Assembly (NCBI RefSeq): GCF_000621705.1
Contig: NZ_JHXO01000005.1
Span: forward strand, 186,001 to 250,000
Source: Prolixibacter bellariivorans ATCC BAA-1284
GTDB taxonomy: Bacteria; Bacteroidota; Bacteroidia; Bacteroidales; Prolixibacteraceae
Length of the DNA stretch: 64,000 nt
Direction of reading: 5' to 3'
Shown: positions 36,086-44,717 of the stretch, in pieces
Layout: each line of letters begins with the position of its first letter
How positions within the stretch are numbered: position 1 is the first letter of the stretch
Program-made: the position numbers and the translations under genes
The notes under the pieces: generated by a model
What the model saw: only the letters and a program-made list of their open reading frames with translations
Databases searched by the model: none
What the model was told of the DNA's origin: nothing

Positions 36086-37156
36086 TTAGTCAGCTAATTC
36101 ATATTCGGGTACATTGGTGTGTTGATATTTCGTTGTAGATACTTCTCTATTATAAAACTTTATAAGCCATTCGATGTGTTCTTCAAATATCTTTTTAACA
36201 ATACTCCGTGTTTGATCGGGATAGAATACCGGAATGGGCTCGCCATTCGTTAACCAGTCACCAATCTTCGGCAGATTCTTTTCTTTTAGATTTTTGATAA
36301 CAGGTACACCCATCTGCTTCAGAGCAGCTGCATTACATTGCTGTTCGTACTGGCCTTTCATCGGGACAACCATCAACTTCTTGCCCAAATACAAGGCTTC
36401 GGCAGGGGTTTCAAAACCAGCTCCGCAAAGTACACCAGTCGATTCGGACATACTTCTAAGAAATGCCTCATTCGAAATGGGACGAACTGTGATATTTCCC
36501 TTCCGGTAAGTTGATTGTGCGTGTTTGGAAAAAATCTCCCAGCGTGTGTCCTGAAAAAATGATAGTTTCTTTATCAACTTTTTATCGTCAAATGCCGGGA
36601 GGTACACTGTGTAGTGTCCTTTGTCATCAGGTTCGGTATTCCGGACCTGTTTCCGTATGACCGGCGTGAAAATATGCTCGTCGTAGGGGGCGAAATGAAA
36701 ACTGATCTGAAAATCGGTAGGAGCATAGTTTTCTAACAGGAAAGTCGCTACCGGATCTTTTTTCGATGGGCGCGGCACTTTTTTGCTTAACAGCGAAGCC
36801 TGATGACTGAGTGAAATGCACGGTACGTTTTTCCGACGGCAGGCCCATGCCGAAACCGGTTCGAAATCATTGATGACCAAATCGTAGCTTTCTACCGGAA
36901 GAGTCTCAATCTCTTTCAATAGATTGGAAATGTTGGCATCGCGATAAGTGCCCAGCAGGTCAATCCCTCCGTTTTTACCGAAAACAAAACCCAGGCCTTT
37001 CTTCCGAAATTTCACCGGATATCCCAGCGCAACTTCCGCCTGCGTTCCGCTTACCAGAATGTCCAGTTGCGCATATTCTTCCAAAATTGGAATAATGTCT
37101 CTGGCCCGGCTCAGATGGCCGTTTCCGGTTCCTTGTATGGCATAGAGTACTTTCAC
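36086..37156 (-). CDS. GT-B fold glycosyltransferase (MurG/UGT-like)
   Basis: This 356-residue protein is counted from the GTG at 37156, which overlaps the upstream stop as GTGA. A longer frame adds 44 residues that merely overlap the neighbouring gene and look unlike protein. The N-terminal VKVLYAIQGTGNGHLSRARD has the Gly-rich acceptor loop seen in MurG-like enzymes. The donor-site segment is CGAGFETPAEALYLGKKLM followed by KGQYEQQCNAA. It would transfer a sugar to a lipid or other acceptor. Coupling to a phosphoesterase of LpxH type suggests an envelope lipid or glycolipid pathway, but the substrate is unknown. Confidence 0.82.
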   Translation of the reverse strand: MKVLYAIQGTGNGHLSRARDIIPILEEYAQLDILVSGTQAEVALGYPVKFRKKGLGFVFGKNGGIDLLGTYRDANISNLLKEIETLPVESYDLVINDFEPVSAWACRRKNVPCISLSHQASLLSKKVPRPSKKDPVATFLLENYAPTDFQISFHFAPYDEHIFTPVIRKQVRNTEPDDKGHYTVYLPAFDDKKLIKKLSFFQDTRWEIFSKHAQSTYRKGNITVRPISNEAFLRSMSESTGVLCGAGFETPAEALYLGKKLMVVPMKGQYEQQCNAAALKQMGVPVIKNLKEKNLPKIGDWLTNGEPIPVFYPDQTRSIVKKIFEEHIEWLIKFYNREVSTTKYQHTNVPEYELAD

Positions 37157-38004
37157 GCTTCCGTTTGAAATTCGTTTAACAGAATTTGGAAAAGCTCCTT
37201 GGGGTCGAAGTCCACCAGCTGTTCGCGTTCGTTCGGTGTAAAACCATCTTCTTCCACAAAATCGTCGCGAAAGCTGAATATTTTCCATTCACCATTGTTA
37301 TACTCCAAACTGGTGAGGTTTTCAATCCAATCGCCCGAATTCAGGTATGTAATGTTTCCTTGCGGGAATTCCAGTTCCTTGATTTCCGGGTGGTGAATGT
37401 GTCCGCAAACAATATTTTTATAACCTTTCCGGGCACCTAGTGCTGCAGCGGTATCTTCGAAAGAGTTGATGTACTTAACAGCGCCCTTCACTGAGTTTTT
37501 TATCTTTTTGGAGAAAGAAACCGGTTCGAAACCCAGTTGACGGTTCAGCCAGTTGATTTTAGTATTCAGCCAAATCAGACTATCGTAGCCAATTGCTCCG
37601 AGTTTCGCCAGCCATTTGGAATATTGCATCACCACATCGAATACATCGCCATGGAAAAACCAGCTGCGGTTGCCGTCCAAATCAAGTTCAAGCTGATTCA
37701 CAATCTTCAGTTTCCCGATTTTTAGTCCGCTGAAACGGCGGAACATTTCGTCGTGGTTGCCGGTAATATAATAAACGGTGGTGTGCTTGGAGGCCATTCC
37801 CAGCAGATGCTTAATTACTTTCAGGTGTGATTTTGGGAAATAGCGTTTCCTGAATTGCCAGATGTCGATGATGTCACCATTCAGGATTAAGGTTTTCGGA
37901 CGAATGCTTTTCAGGTATTTTAGCAATTCGACGGCGTGGCTGCCTGTTGTTCCAAGGTGGATGTCGGATAGAACCACCAGGTCAATTCTTCTTCGTTTAG
38001 TCAT
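37153..38004 (-). CDS. Metallophosphoesterase, LpxH-like
   Basis: This 283-residue protein carries the full calcineurin-like set: SDIHLG (residues 13-18), LNGDIID, TGNHDE, FFHGDVFD and CGHIHHPE. These residues bind two metal ions. The spacing resembles UDP-2,3-diacylglucosamine pyrophosphatase-type (LpxH-like) proteins of the UPF group widespread in Bacteroidota; an amphipathic insert (YDSLIWLNTKINWLNRQLG) may contact membrane or lipid. It overlaps the glycosyltransferase start by 4 bp, so the two are translated together. True LpxH activity is not proven by sequence. Confidence 0.88.
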   Translation of the reverse strand: MTKRRRIDLVVLSDIHLGTTGSHAVELLKYLKSIRPKTLILNGDIIDIWQFRKRYFPKSHLKVIKHLLGMASKHTTVYYITGNHDEMFRRFSGLKIGKLKIVNQLELDLDGNRSWFFHGDVFDVVMQYSKWLAKLGAIGYDSLIWLNTKINWLNRQLGFEPVSFSKKIKNSVKGAVKYINSFEDTAAALGARKGYKNIVCGHIHHPEIKELEFPQGNITYLNSGDWIENLTSLEYNNGEWKIFSFRDDFVEEDGFTPNEREQLVDFDPKELFQILLNEFQTEA

Positions 38005-38350
38005 ACGTTTTAATCAAAATTGGCATATGGCAATTAAGTCATGTTCAGTGACTTGCTTGTTAAGCTGAAATGATGGTATGGTGAACAAAACGAAAGGTTA
38101 TTGTTAGCGGAGTACTATCTGTCATATGATTGTAGCATCGACTTAATTCGTGCATAACAATAGCGCACGGAATACGCTGTTGAAGGGTAATTGTGGCAGG
38201 AATTCTGAGGATTTCTTGTAATAGTTAATCCTTCATCATAGATTTTACGTTTATTGTACAGAGCGATGACTTTACCTACTAACGGGATTCTGACTGTAAT
38301 CTGAAAGCCGTGGTTTCGTATAGCGAGTAATCGTGTAAATTATTATTGAT
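38005..38350. other. Divergent intergenic gap, no gene seen
   Basis: These 346 bp separate the phosphoesterase (minus) from the SDR gene (plus). I see no ORF, terminator or exact TAnnTTTG box. It must hold the promoters of both genes if they are not read from further away. Confidence 0.4.
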
Positions 38351-39805
38351 GTGAAGATATTACTTACCGGTGCAACGGGATATATTGGAAAACGGCTTCT
38401 TCCGGTTTTATTGGAGCAAGGACACGAAGTGATTTGCTGCGTGCGTGACAAACAACGCTTCTCCACGATTGGTTTACCATCCAGGCAGCTCTCGGTTCTG
38501 GAGATTGATTTTTTGAATATTCAGTCGGTTGATCAATTTCCTGCCGGAATTGATGTTGCATACTATCTGATACATTCCATGTCTTCGTCTATCGATTCGT
38601 TTGATGTATTGGAAGCTCAAACGGCCATGAACTTTCGGAAGTTTGTGGAGGAAGTTGGTGTTAAGCAGGTAATTTATCTGGGCGGCATCAGTAACGACCA
38701 AAAACTTTCGAAACATTTACGTTCGAGGCAGAAAGTTGGCGATATCTTAGCCGGTGGTGAGTATCATACAACCATTTTGCAGGCCGGGATTATTGTCGGT
38801 TCCGGGAGTGCCTCGTTTGAGATTATGCGTGATTTGGTAGAAAAGCTCCCTTTTATGCTAACACCCCGCTGGGTACTCACCAAGTCACAGCCCATTGCCA
38901 TCCGGGATGTTATTTATTACCTGACGCAGGTTCTGTTGGATGAGCGATTTTTCGATCAACGCTTTGATATTGGTGGTCCGGAGATACTTACCTACCGGGA
39001 AATGATGCTTGAATTTGCCGGGGTGAGAGGGTTGAAGCGATACATTGTAACGGTTCCGGTTATGACGCCCCGTTTGTCGTCTTACTGGCTCTATTTTGTT
39101 ACGGCCATATCATACAACCTGGCTGTTAATTTGGTCGACAGCATGAAAGTTGAAGTGGTGTGCAAGGACAATCGTCTTGCCGAAATATTAAAACACCAAC
39201 CTGTTTCCTTCCGGGACGCAGTGAAATTGGCATACGACCGGATTGAGCAAAATATGGTCATTTCGAGCTGGAAGGATGCCTTTGCAAGCGGGCGACTGGA
39301 AGGTAGCCTGTCCCGGCACATCGAGGTACCGCATTTTGGATGTTTTAAAGTAGTAAAGCGCAAGAAAGTGGATGTGTCTGAAAATGCTGTCATGGAAAAT
39401 ATTTGGTCAATCGGTGGAGACCGGGGCTGGTACTATGCGAATTGGCTTTGGCGTCTGCGCGGATTTCTCGATAAATTGGTAGGAGGAGTTGGTTTAAGGA
39501 GAGGCCGGCGACTTCCTAATGAAATAAGAACCGGCGATGCATTGGATTTCTGGCGGGTTTTGTATGCTGATAAAGAAGAGAGAAGACTATTGCTTTTCGC
39601 TGAAATGAAACTGCCGGGCGAGGCTTGGCTCGAATTTAAATTGGTCCGTGGGAATGAGCATACCTGGTTGTATCAGGTGGCTACTTTTCGTCCGAAGGGA
39701 GTGTTTGGACGTTTATACTGGTATTTGAGCCAGCCATTTCACTTCTTTATTTTTCGTGGGATGATTCGTCGAATCGTTCGGTTCCGCCACGATTCAGCAA
39801 AATGA
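38351..39805 (+). CDS. NAD(P)-binding SDR protein with DUF2867 C-terminal domain
   Basis: This 484-residue protein uses a GTG start; the nucleotide-binding motif follows at once (MKILLTGATGYIGKRLLPVL), so the start is secure. The first 300 residues form an NmrA/atypical SDR Rossmann domain, with VIYLGGISN and the segment RSRQKVGDILAGGEYHTTIL. The last 160 residues (WSIGGDRGWYYANWLWRLRG, GDALDFWRV, MKLPGEAWLEFKL) match the DUF2867 domain often fused to it. Such proteins are common but uncharacterised; a role in redox or lipid metabolism is only a guess. The sRNA array lies downstream, convergent with this gene. Confidence 0.9.
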   Translation: MKILLTGATGYIGKRLLPVLLEQGHEVICCVRDKQRFSTIGLPSRQLSVLEIDFLNIQSVDQFPAGIDVAYYLIHSMSSSIDSFDVLEAQTAMNFRKFVEEVGVKQVIYLGGISNDQKLSKHLRSRQKVGDILAGGEYHTTILQAGIIVGSGSASFEIMRDLVEKLPFMLTPRWVLTKSQPIAIRDVIYYLTQVLLDERFFDQRFDIGGPEILTYREMMLEFAGVRGLKRYIVTVPVMTPRLSSYWLYFVTAISYNLAVNLVDSMKVEVVCKDNRLAEILKHQPVSFRDAVKLAYDRIEQNMVISSWKDAFASGRLEGSLSRHIEVPHFGCFKVVKRKKVDVSENAVMENIWSIGGDRGWYYANWLWRLRGFLDKLVGGVGLRRGRRLPNEIRTGDALDFWRVLYADKEERRLLLFAEMKLPGEAWLEFKLVRGNEHTWLYQVATFRPKGVFGRLYWYLSQPFHFFIFRGMIRRIVRFRHDSAK

Positions 39806-39846
39806 AATTTATTAGCATGCTGAATTTTCATCTGAAGTGAAGGCAT

Positions 39847-39932
39847 AAAAAAAGGATAGACGGGCATCTATCCTTTCCAACCTAACTAAACCAATAAAAC
39901 TAACTAAATCCAAACCTATGAATAAAAAATCT
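39847..39932 (-). ncRNA. Predicted small RNA, array copy 1
   Basis: On the minus strand the unit has TATATTTG (39944-39937), a perfect TAnnTTTG -7 box, preceded by a conserved AACACATGTTTTTCAGCA-type stretch. A transcript starting near 39932 would be about 86 nt. Its body contains TTTGGATTTAGTTAGTTTT and TTGGTTTAGTTAGGTTGG, and it ends in GGATAGA-tgcccg-TCTATCC followed by seven T, an ideal intrinsic terminator. On the plus strand the same sequence reads as an A/C-rich leader ending in AACCTATGAA. No -33 TTG box is evident. Four more copies follow. Transcription has not been shown. Confidence 0.65.
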
Positions 39933-40078
39933 GTTACAAATATATGCTGAAAAACATGTGTTTGTGTTAAGCTACTTTTAAAAATATTTTAAAAAGAACT
40001 GAATTGCGATTGAAAAGCACAAATTTCAGTCTCTTCGGATTTCCGTGCCAGGATTGAGTGGAGATAATTTAATGGCGT

Positions 40079-40167
40079 AAAAAAAAGGATAGATGCCATC
40101 TATCCTTTTCCAACCTAACTAAACTAACTAATCCATAAAACGAATTCCAAACTTGTGTTTGAAAATC
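40079..40167 (-). ncRNA. Predicted small RNA, array copy 2 (divergent)
   Basis: The -7 box is TATATTTG (40179-40172). The terminator is GGATAGA-tggca-TCTATCC with eight T, so the loop differs from the other copies (TGGCA in place of TGCCCG). The GTTAGTTTAGTTAGGTTGG segment is kept, while the region near the predicted 5' end differs, with CAAACACAAGTTTGGAATTC replacing the ATTCATAGGTTTGGA part. That the -7 box and terminator are kept while the rest drifts argues for function as a transcription unit. Confidence 0.6.
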
Positions 40168-40354
40168 GCTGCAAATATATGTTGAAAAACATAATTTGTA
40201 TGTTAAGCGTGCTTTAAAAAATGAAGACGAGGTCAAAATATTTTTCATCGCCATAAGCTTCATTTTTGTTTGTAACTAGTATCGGCAGCGGGGGTGCGGT
40301 GATGGTCACCTGCGAGCTGAATTGCGGATTTTGAAGGCAGCAATTTTAAGGCAT

Positions 40355-40440
40355 AAAAAAAGGATAGACGGGCATCTATCCTTTCCAACCTAACTAAACC
40401 AATAAAACTAACTAAATCCAAACCTATGAATAAAAAATCT
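40355..40440 (-). ncRNA. Predicted small RNA, array copy 3
   Basis: Almost identical to copy 1 from the -7 box (TATATTTG, 40452-40445) to the terminator (GGATAGA/TCTATCC with seven T). One difference lies near the predicted 5' end. The sequence separating it from copy 2 is unrelated to the other spacers. Confidence 0.65.
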
Positions 40441-40600
40441 ATTACAAATATATGCTGAAAAACATGTTTCTGTGTTAAGTCATTTTTAAAAGAAGATTAA
40501 ATCGATAATAAGTCATACCAATATCGGAGTTGATTCTGCCTGAAATTCAATTTCTGTTTACGATTCAAAACACATTGGAAAATTCCAGAATTTAAGGCAT

Positions 40601-40685
40601 AAAAAAAGGATAGACGGGCATCTATCCTTTCCAACCTAACTAAACCAATAAAACTAACTAAATCCAAACCTATGAATAAAAATCT
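40601..40685 (-). ncRNA. Predicted small RNA, array copy 4
   Basis: Near identical to copies 1 and 3, with one A deleted in the plus-strand A-run after ATGAATAAAA. That deletion shifts the frame of the short plus-strand peptide, which argues against that peptide being the conserved product. The -7 box is TATATTTG (40697-40690), and the terminator stem and seven T are intact. Confidence 0.65.
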
Positions 40686-40869
40686 ATTACAAATATATGC
40701 TGAAAAACATGTTTGTGTGTTAAGCTACTTTTAAAAGAATTTTAAAAAGGTGATCTTTTTGGAATGGCTGTTTTTCATTGTCCTTATATTTTTTGTTTCG
40801 ACCATTTTACATCTTTCCTTACGACTCAATCTTTTGTTAACCTGGTTGTCTTTCAGGTTTTTGTCAATG

Positions 40870-40967
40870 AAAAAAAGGATAGACGGGCATCTATCCTTTT
40901 CCAACCTAACTAAAACTAACTAAACCAATAAAAACTAACTAAATCCAAACCTATGAATAAAAATCAC
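40870..40967 (-). ncRNA. Predicted small RNA, array copy 5 (longest)
   Basis: The -7 box is TACATTTG (40979-40972), still a perfect match to TAnnTTTG although two of the eight bases around it changed. The body has an extra TTAGTTTTAGTTAGG repeat, so the predicted RNA is about 98 nt. The terminator GGATAGA/TCTATCC with the same loop as copy 1 and seven T is intact. Upstream of the box the conserved ACATGTTTTTCAGC stretch is largely lost. Confidence 0.62.
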
Positions 40968-41068
40968 ATGACAAATGTATGTTTTAAAACACTTGATTTC
41001 ATTAAGACAATGTTAAAAATATTTCGCAAACGATTGCAGTGGGCAATTTTTTAGGAAGGAACGTAAGC

Positions 41069-41097
41069 AAAAAAAGGAACGATTATTCGTTCCTTTT
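41069..41097 (-). terminator. Rho-independent terminator of the floA operon
   Basis: On the minus strand AAGGAACGA pairs with TCGTTCCTT around ATAA, followed by TTTTTTT. It lies about 28 bp past the floA stop and stops read-through into the sRNA array. Confidence 0.9.
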
Positions 41098-41124
41098 CCT
41101 TTTGATATAATGAGTGATTTTTTT

Positions 41125-42120
41125 CTATTCCGATTGATTGCCGATGGATGATGATGAACTGCTTTCATCTTTTGCAATCGAATCACGCATGGCTGTGTCG
41201 GCATTAATGTTTTTGTACTTCATATAGTCCATAATGCCAAGGTTACCATTTTTAAAAGCCTCTGAAATGGCAAGCGGTACCTGCGCTTCGGCTTCAATTA
41301 CTTTGGCACGTGCTTCCTGAGCTTTGGCTTTCATTTCCTGCTCGAGAGCGACAGCCATCGCGCGGCGTTCTTCGGCTTTTGCCTGAGCGATATTTTTATC
41401 CGCTTCGGCCTGGTCCATTTGCAATACCGCACCAATGTTTTTACCAATGTCGATATCGGCAATATCGATAGACAGAATCTCGAAAGCAGTACCGGCATCC
41501 AACCCTTTTTCCAACACTACGCGTGAGATAGAATCCGGATTTTCCAACACTTCTTTATGCGAGAATGACGAACCAATTGATGATACAATACCTTCACCAA
41601 CACGGGCCAGAACAGTCTCTTCGCCAGCTCCACCTACCAGCTGCTTGATATTGGCCCTGACGGTTACGCGGGCTTTACAAATCAGCTGAATACCATCTTT
41701 TGATACGGCTGTTACCGGTGGTGTATCGATAACTTTGGGATTCACCGACATTTGTACTGCCTGGAAAACATCGCGACCTGCAAGGTCGATGGCTGTAGCC
41801 ATATTAAAGGAAAGTTCGATGTTGGCTTTTTCAGCGGAAACCAGTGCGTGCACCACACTCTCAACATGCCCACCGGCAAGGTAGTGCGCTTCAAGCAAAT
41901 CACGTTTGATTCCTCCCAATCCTGCTTTATGTGCTTCAATCATCGCCCGGGTTATCACACCCGGAGGAACTTTACGGAAGCGCATCAGAAATAGTTGCAT
42001 CAACGAAATTCGTACCCCTGATACAATGGCTGAAAACCAAAGTCCAATAGGTATAAAATAAAGGAAGATAATCAGCAGGACGACTATCCCGACAATTATT
42101 CCCACAGTACCTGGAATCAT
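41125..42120 (-). CDS. floA: Flotillin-like protein FloA
   Basis: This 331-residue protein matches the FloA/YqfA (UPF0365) family in length and sequence. It has an N-terminal membrane hairpin ([20 protein letters not shown]), a PHB-like domain starting [20 protein letters not shown], then [22 protein letters not shown], and an Ala/Glu-rich coiled coil ([20 protein letters not shown]). FloA organises membrane microdomains. Its start overlaps the nfeD stop by 4 bp, the usual partnership. The C-terminal tail is Ser-rich ([12 protein letters not shown]), unlike many homologues. Confidence 0.96.
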   Translation of the reverse strand: MIPGTVGIIVGIVVLLIIFLYFIPIGLWFSAIVSGVRISLMQLFLMRFRKVPPGVITRAMIEAHKAGLGGIKRDLLEAHYLAGGHVESVVHALVSAEKANIELSFNMATAIDLAGRDVFQAVQMSVNPKVIDTPPVTAVSKDGIQLICKARVTVRANIKQLVGGAGEETVLARVGEGIVSSIGSSFSHKEVLENPDSISRVVLEKGLDAGTAFEILSIDIADIDIGKNIGAVLQMDQAEADKNIAQAKAEERRAMAVALEQEMKAKAQEARAKVIEAEAQVPLAISEAFKNGNLGIMDYMKYKNINADTAMRDSIAKDESSSSSSIGNQSE

Positions 42121-42596
42121 AACTCTTCTTTTTTTATAGGTTTAACGATTATTTGATTCTTTAAAACTTTTACAATTTCAACTTCGGTACCGGCGTCCAT
42201 CATGGGGCCGGTTGATTTCCCTTCCATCACCTGCCCGTCAAATTCAACCTTCCCGACAGGGCCAAGCCGGGTAACTGTTACTCCCTTGTCTCCTGCATGA
42301 AACCGGGTATCCTCAATCAGGTTCGTTTTTCCGATTATGGTGGATTTCAATGACATTTTATCTCCTATTTTTCCTTTAAGGAGCTTAAACATCAGGATGG
42401 GAACAACAATAATAATGAAAAGCAGTGTTCCGATTCCTGCGGCTGTACCATAGGCTCCAAACGCCAGGTAGATGCTGTAACCAAAGAGTACTATACCTCC
42501 GATTCCGGCAATGGTGATTCCGGGGATTACGGCAAATTCAAGAAGTAATAATATGATTCCCAGGAAAATGAGAAGCAGTATGGTCAGGATTGTCAT
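42117..42596 (-). CDS. NfeD-like membrane protein
   Basis: This 159-residue protein has three to four membrane helices in the first 85 residues ([41 protein letters not shown]), followed by a C-terminal OB-fold domain ([38 protein letters not shown]). This is the short NfeD type without the protease domain, typically encoded beside flotillin. It probably helps scaffold FloA microdomains. Confidence 0.93.
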   Translation of the reverse strand: MTILTILLLIFLGIILLLLEFAVIPGITIAGIGGIVLFGYSIYLAFGAYGTAAGIGTLLFIIIVVPILMFKLLKGKIGDKMSLKSTIIGKTNLIEDTRFHAGDKGVTVTRLGPVGKVEFDGQVMEGKSTGPMMDAGTEVEIVKVLKNQIIVKPIKKEEL

Positions 42597-42633
42597 TTGT
42601 GTATGAAAGTGGGTGAATAAATTAATTTATACC

Positions 42634-42909
42634 TTATTTAATTGTCGCTTTAAGGCTTCTGCCTGCAAGGGCCTGACGCATTGGCCGCAGAAATTCCATA
42701 GAGCCTTGCTTAATGTCGCACTTCCCCTTGAAATGAATAAGGTAAGTACATTGTGTGGCTTGTTGCGTACTGTGATGACAAATATCCATTAGCGCATCGA
42801 TAACAAAATCGAATGAATGGAAATCATCGTTATGAAGAAACAACGAATATCTTTTTTCCTTGTCGACCTCTTCTGTTAAACTGTGTTGCTTTTTTTTCTG
42901 TGTTCCCAT
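42634..42909 (-). CDS. clpS: ATP-dependent Clp protease adaptor ClpS
   Basis: This 91-residue protein is counted from the ATG at 42909 (MGTQKKKQHSLTEEV); the longer frame adds a 36-residue extension unlike ClpS. The core KRYSLFLHNDDFHSFDFVIDA carries the N-degron pocket residues HNDD, followed by HHSTQQATQCTYLIHFKGKC. ClpS delivers N-end rule substrates to ClpAP-type proteases. It lies 37 bp upstream of nfeD in the same direction, so it may be co-transcribed with nfeD-floA. Confidence 0.88.
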   Translation of the reverse strand: MGTQKKKQHSLTEEVDKEKRYSLFLHNDDFHSFDFVIDALMDICHHSTQQATQCTYLIHFKGKCDIKQGSMEFLRPMRQALAGRSLKATIK

Positions 42910-43017
42910 GTAAAATCGTTGTTTTGCATACTGAATCTTTTGCAGGTAACTCTCCACTAAAATTAGTAACAATTTCCAAATTTCACGGAAAGAAAGAACA
43001 TTGGTTAGCAAAAACAT

Positions 43018-44544
43018 TTATTTACCCTTCTGAATTTTCAATGCATCACTCACCTTAATCCTTTCCCCGTTCTTGTATGCAACCACAAATGCGTCACTGG
43101 CACCTTCCTGCCGAAGTTGTTTTTTTAGATTGACTGCCGCATGATAATCACTCAGTTTTCCAACGGTATAGACAACGACTCCCTTATCGTCGGTATAATG
43201 ATCGATTTTCCTGAACTTGGAAAGTTTATCGTACAAGCGTTGTACGTAAGACGGTAAGCCTTTGCTAAATGAACCGATTTGAACGCGATACTCAATTTCA
43301 TCGGAAGCTGGTGTTACGACCGGTTTTTTTACCACTGGCTTATTTACTTTCGGGGCAGGAGGTGCCGGTTGTTCGGCGGCTAATGCTTCTTCCCGCTTTT
43401 TAACGTGCTGCTCTTGTTTTTTTAATAGAGTTGCGGAGAATTGTTCAATCTCATTGTCGGGTTGATTGTCCCAGTATTGCTGTTCTTCCTGGCGAGCCCT
43501 TCGGAAAAAATCCTCTCTTTCTCTCATTAATTTGTAAGAAAGCTGTTCTGCCTGAAGAATTTTTTGTGACAGTTCGGCATTATTCTTCGGATCTTGCCCT
43601 TCATATTCTTTCCGCAGATGATGTGTTGCTGCTGCCAGTGAGTCCTGACGTATGCTGGCAATCCAACCTTTTGCAAAAATGGATTTTCCGTCCGGTGTGC
43701 GGAAGTCTTTCAGCTCGTGGTATTTAATGCGGCTGTTTACCTGGAAGTTGAACCAGGCATTATCGAGGCCCGCTGGCGGAGAAAATGTCTTCGTTTGAAC
43801 TGGAACAGGGATGTTATCTTCTGCAGATTCCTGTCCGGAATTGATCTTCTCGGTAGCAAATAAATGAGGATATCTTTCTTTCTGTTCCGCTGTTACTTCC
43901 GATACCGGAACGTTGGAACTGTCAATATTCTCAGTTGCTACTGACTGAGCTTCGTCTGTCGAAAATAACTCCGGATGATGTTTTTTCTGTTCCGCAGTTA
44001 ATGCGATAAATGATTCATACGATGGCTTTTCCTGAGCCTGAGCCGGCTTAACCGTATCTTTCGGTGTTTTTTTATCTGCGGTGGCTGCTTTAAATGGATT
44101 GATTTTCCGGGAACATAAATCCATGTACTCCCGTAATCCCAATCGTTTTAAATCTTTATTCCGGCCGTAATCGGCAAAACGCTGATAGTATTTCGTGGCC
44201 AAATCCCAATCCGATTCGGCGTGGAAACATTTTCCCAGGTAGAAGTAAACATCCGCAGGAACCCGCCCAAGTGAGGCAGTCAACAACGCTTTCCAGGCAT
44301 CGGGGCCGTAGTGCTCCGTTTCTACCATGGAAACTCCATAGCAGTAATTGAGTTCTTCATCTTCGGGATACATTTTAATAAGCTCTTTGTAGAGTGGTAG
44401 TGCATCCTGATAATTCTGATCGTGAAAATAATTCGCGGCCTTAGCCTCCATATCTCTTTCCCTTTGTGCCGATACATTAAATGGCAACAGAAAGAGTAGA
44501 ATTAGTGCGAGGAAAATGTTTAAAATCCGGTGCTTTGGTTTCAT
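43018..44544 (-). CDS. Exported TPR-SPOR domain protein
   Basis: This 508-residue protein is counted from the ATG at 44544 (MKPKHRILN), which gives a clean signal peptide ending near NVSAQ; an ATG ten codons earlier is possible. Residues about 25-150 hold TPR-like repeats (ANYFHDQNYQDALPLYKELI, DVYFYLGKCFHAESDWDLA). A long charged, Pro-rich middle (EQPAPPAPKVNKPVVKK) leads to a C-terminal SPOR domain (EYRVQIGSFSKGLPSYVQ, YTVGKLSDYHAAVNLKKQL). SPOR domains bind denuded peptidoglycan at division sites, so a role in envelope or division is likely. It is the first gene upstream of clpS-nfeD-floA. Confidence 0.85.
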   Translation of the reverse strand: MKPKHRILNIFLALILLFLLPFNVSAQRERDMEAKAANYFHDQNYQDALPLYKELIKMYPEDEELNYCYGVSMVETEHYGPDAWKALLTASLGRVPADVYFYLGKCFHAESDWDLATKYYQRFADYGRNKDLKRLGLREYMDLCSRKINPFKAATADKKTPKDTVKPAQAQEKPSYESFIALTAEQKKHHPELFSTDEAQSVATENIDSSNVPVSEVTAEQKERYPHLFATEKINSGQESAEDNIPVPVQTKTFSPPAGLDNAWFNFQVNSRIKYHELKDFRTPDGKSIFAKGWIASIRQDSLAAATHHLRKEYEGQDPKNNAELSQKILQAEQLSYKLMREREDFFRRARQEEQQYWDNQPDNEIEQFSATLLKKQEQHVKKREEALAAEQPAPPAPKVNKPVVKKPVVTPASDEIEYRVQIGSFSKGLPSYVQRLYDKLSKFRKIDHYTDDKGVVVYTVGKLSDYHAAVNLKKQLRQEGASDAFVVAYKNGERIKVSDALKIQKGK

Positions 44545-44690
44545 GTTTTTTCTCTTTGGGAGTGAAAAGCTCATTTTGATTGATGTCCGTGAGTTAAAAA
44601 TACAAATTTTGGGTTATTTTCCGCTATACCTGTCATCAATTTGAACTCCACTTTTAATAATCTGTTTTATGTGGTGATCCTATTTTAAAG

Positions 44691-44698
44691 TATATTTG
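44691..44698 (+). promoter_or_regulatory. Bacteroidota -7 box (TATATTTG) for bcp-recA
   Basis: TATATTTG matches TAnnTTTG exactly and lies 19 bp before the bcp start codon. The upstream box is not clear. Confidence 0.5.
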
Positions 44699-44717
44699 TA
44701 ATAAGCAGCCCAAATTT

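Larger units (their letters stand above)
39840..41020 (-). repeat. Tandem array of five ~150-nt repeat units
   Basis: Units start (plus strand) near 39840, 40073, 40348, 40594 and 40868. The conserved part is about 150 nt and is separated by 90-130 nt of unrelated sequence; the -7 boxes are 235, 273, 245 and 282 bp apart. The 1.3-kb stretch 39806-41124 holds no protein gene. Unit length, spacing and internal structure rule out a CRISPR array, and no terminal inverted repeats or transposase point to a mobile element. Confidence 0.85.

Noticed and set aside
39911-39950. Short plus-strand peptides starting MNKKS in the repeat units (an ATG in AACCTATGAAT).
   Set aside because: Only ten residues in copies 1 and 3. 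Copy 4 has a one-base deletion changing the frame, and copy 2 lacks the ATG context, so the peptide is not what is conserved.
39840-41020. CRISPR array or insertion sequence as explanation for the repeats.
   Set aside because: Units are about 150 nt with spacers of 90-130 nt, and no cas genes, transposase or terminal inverted repeats are present.
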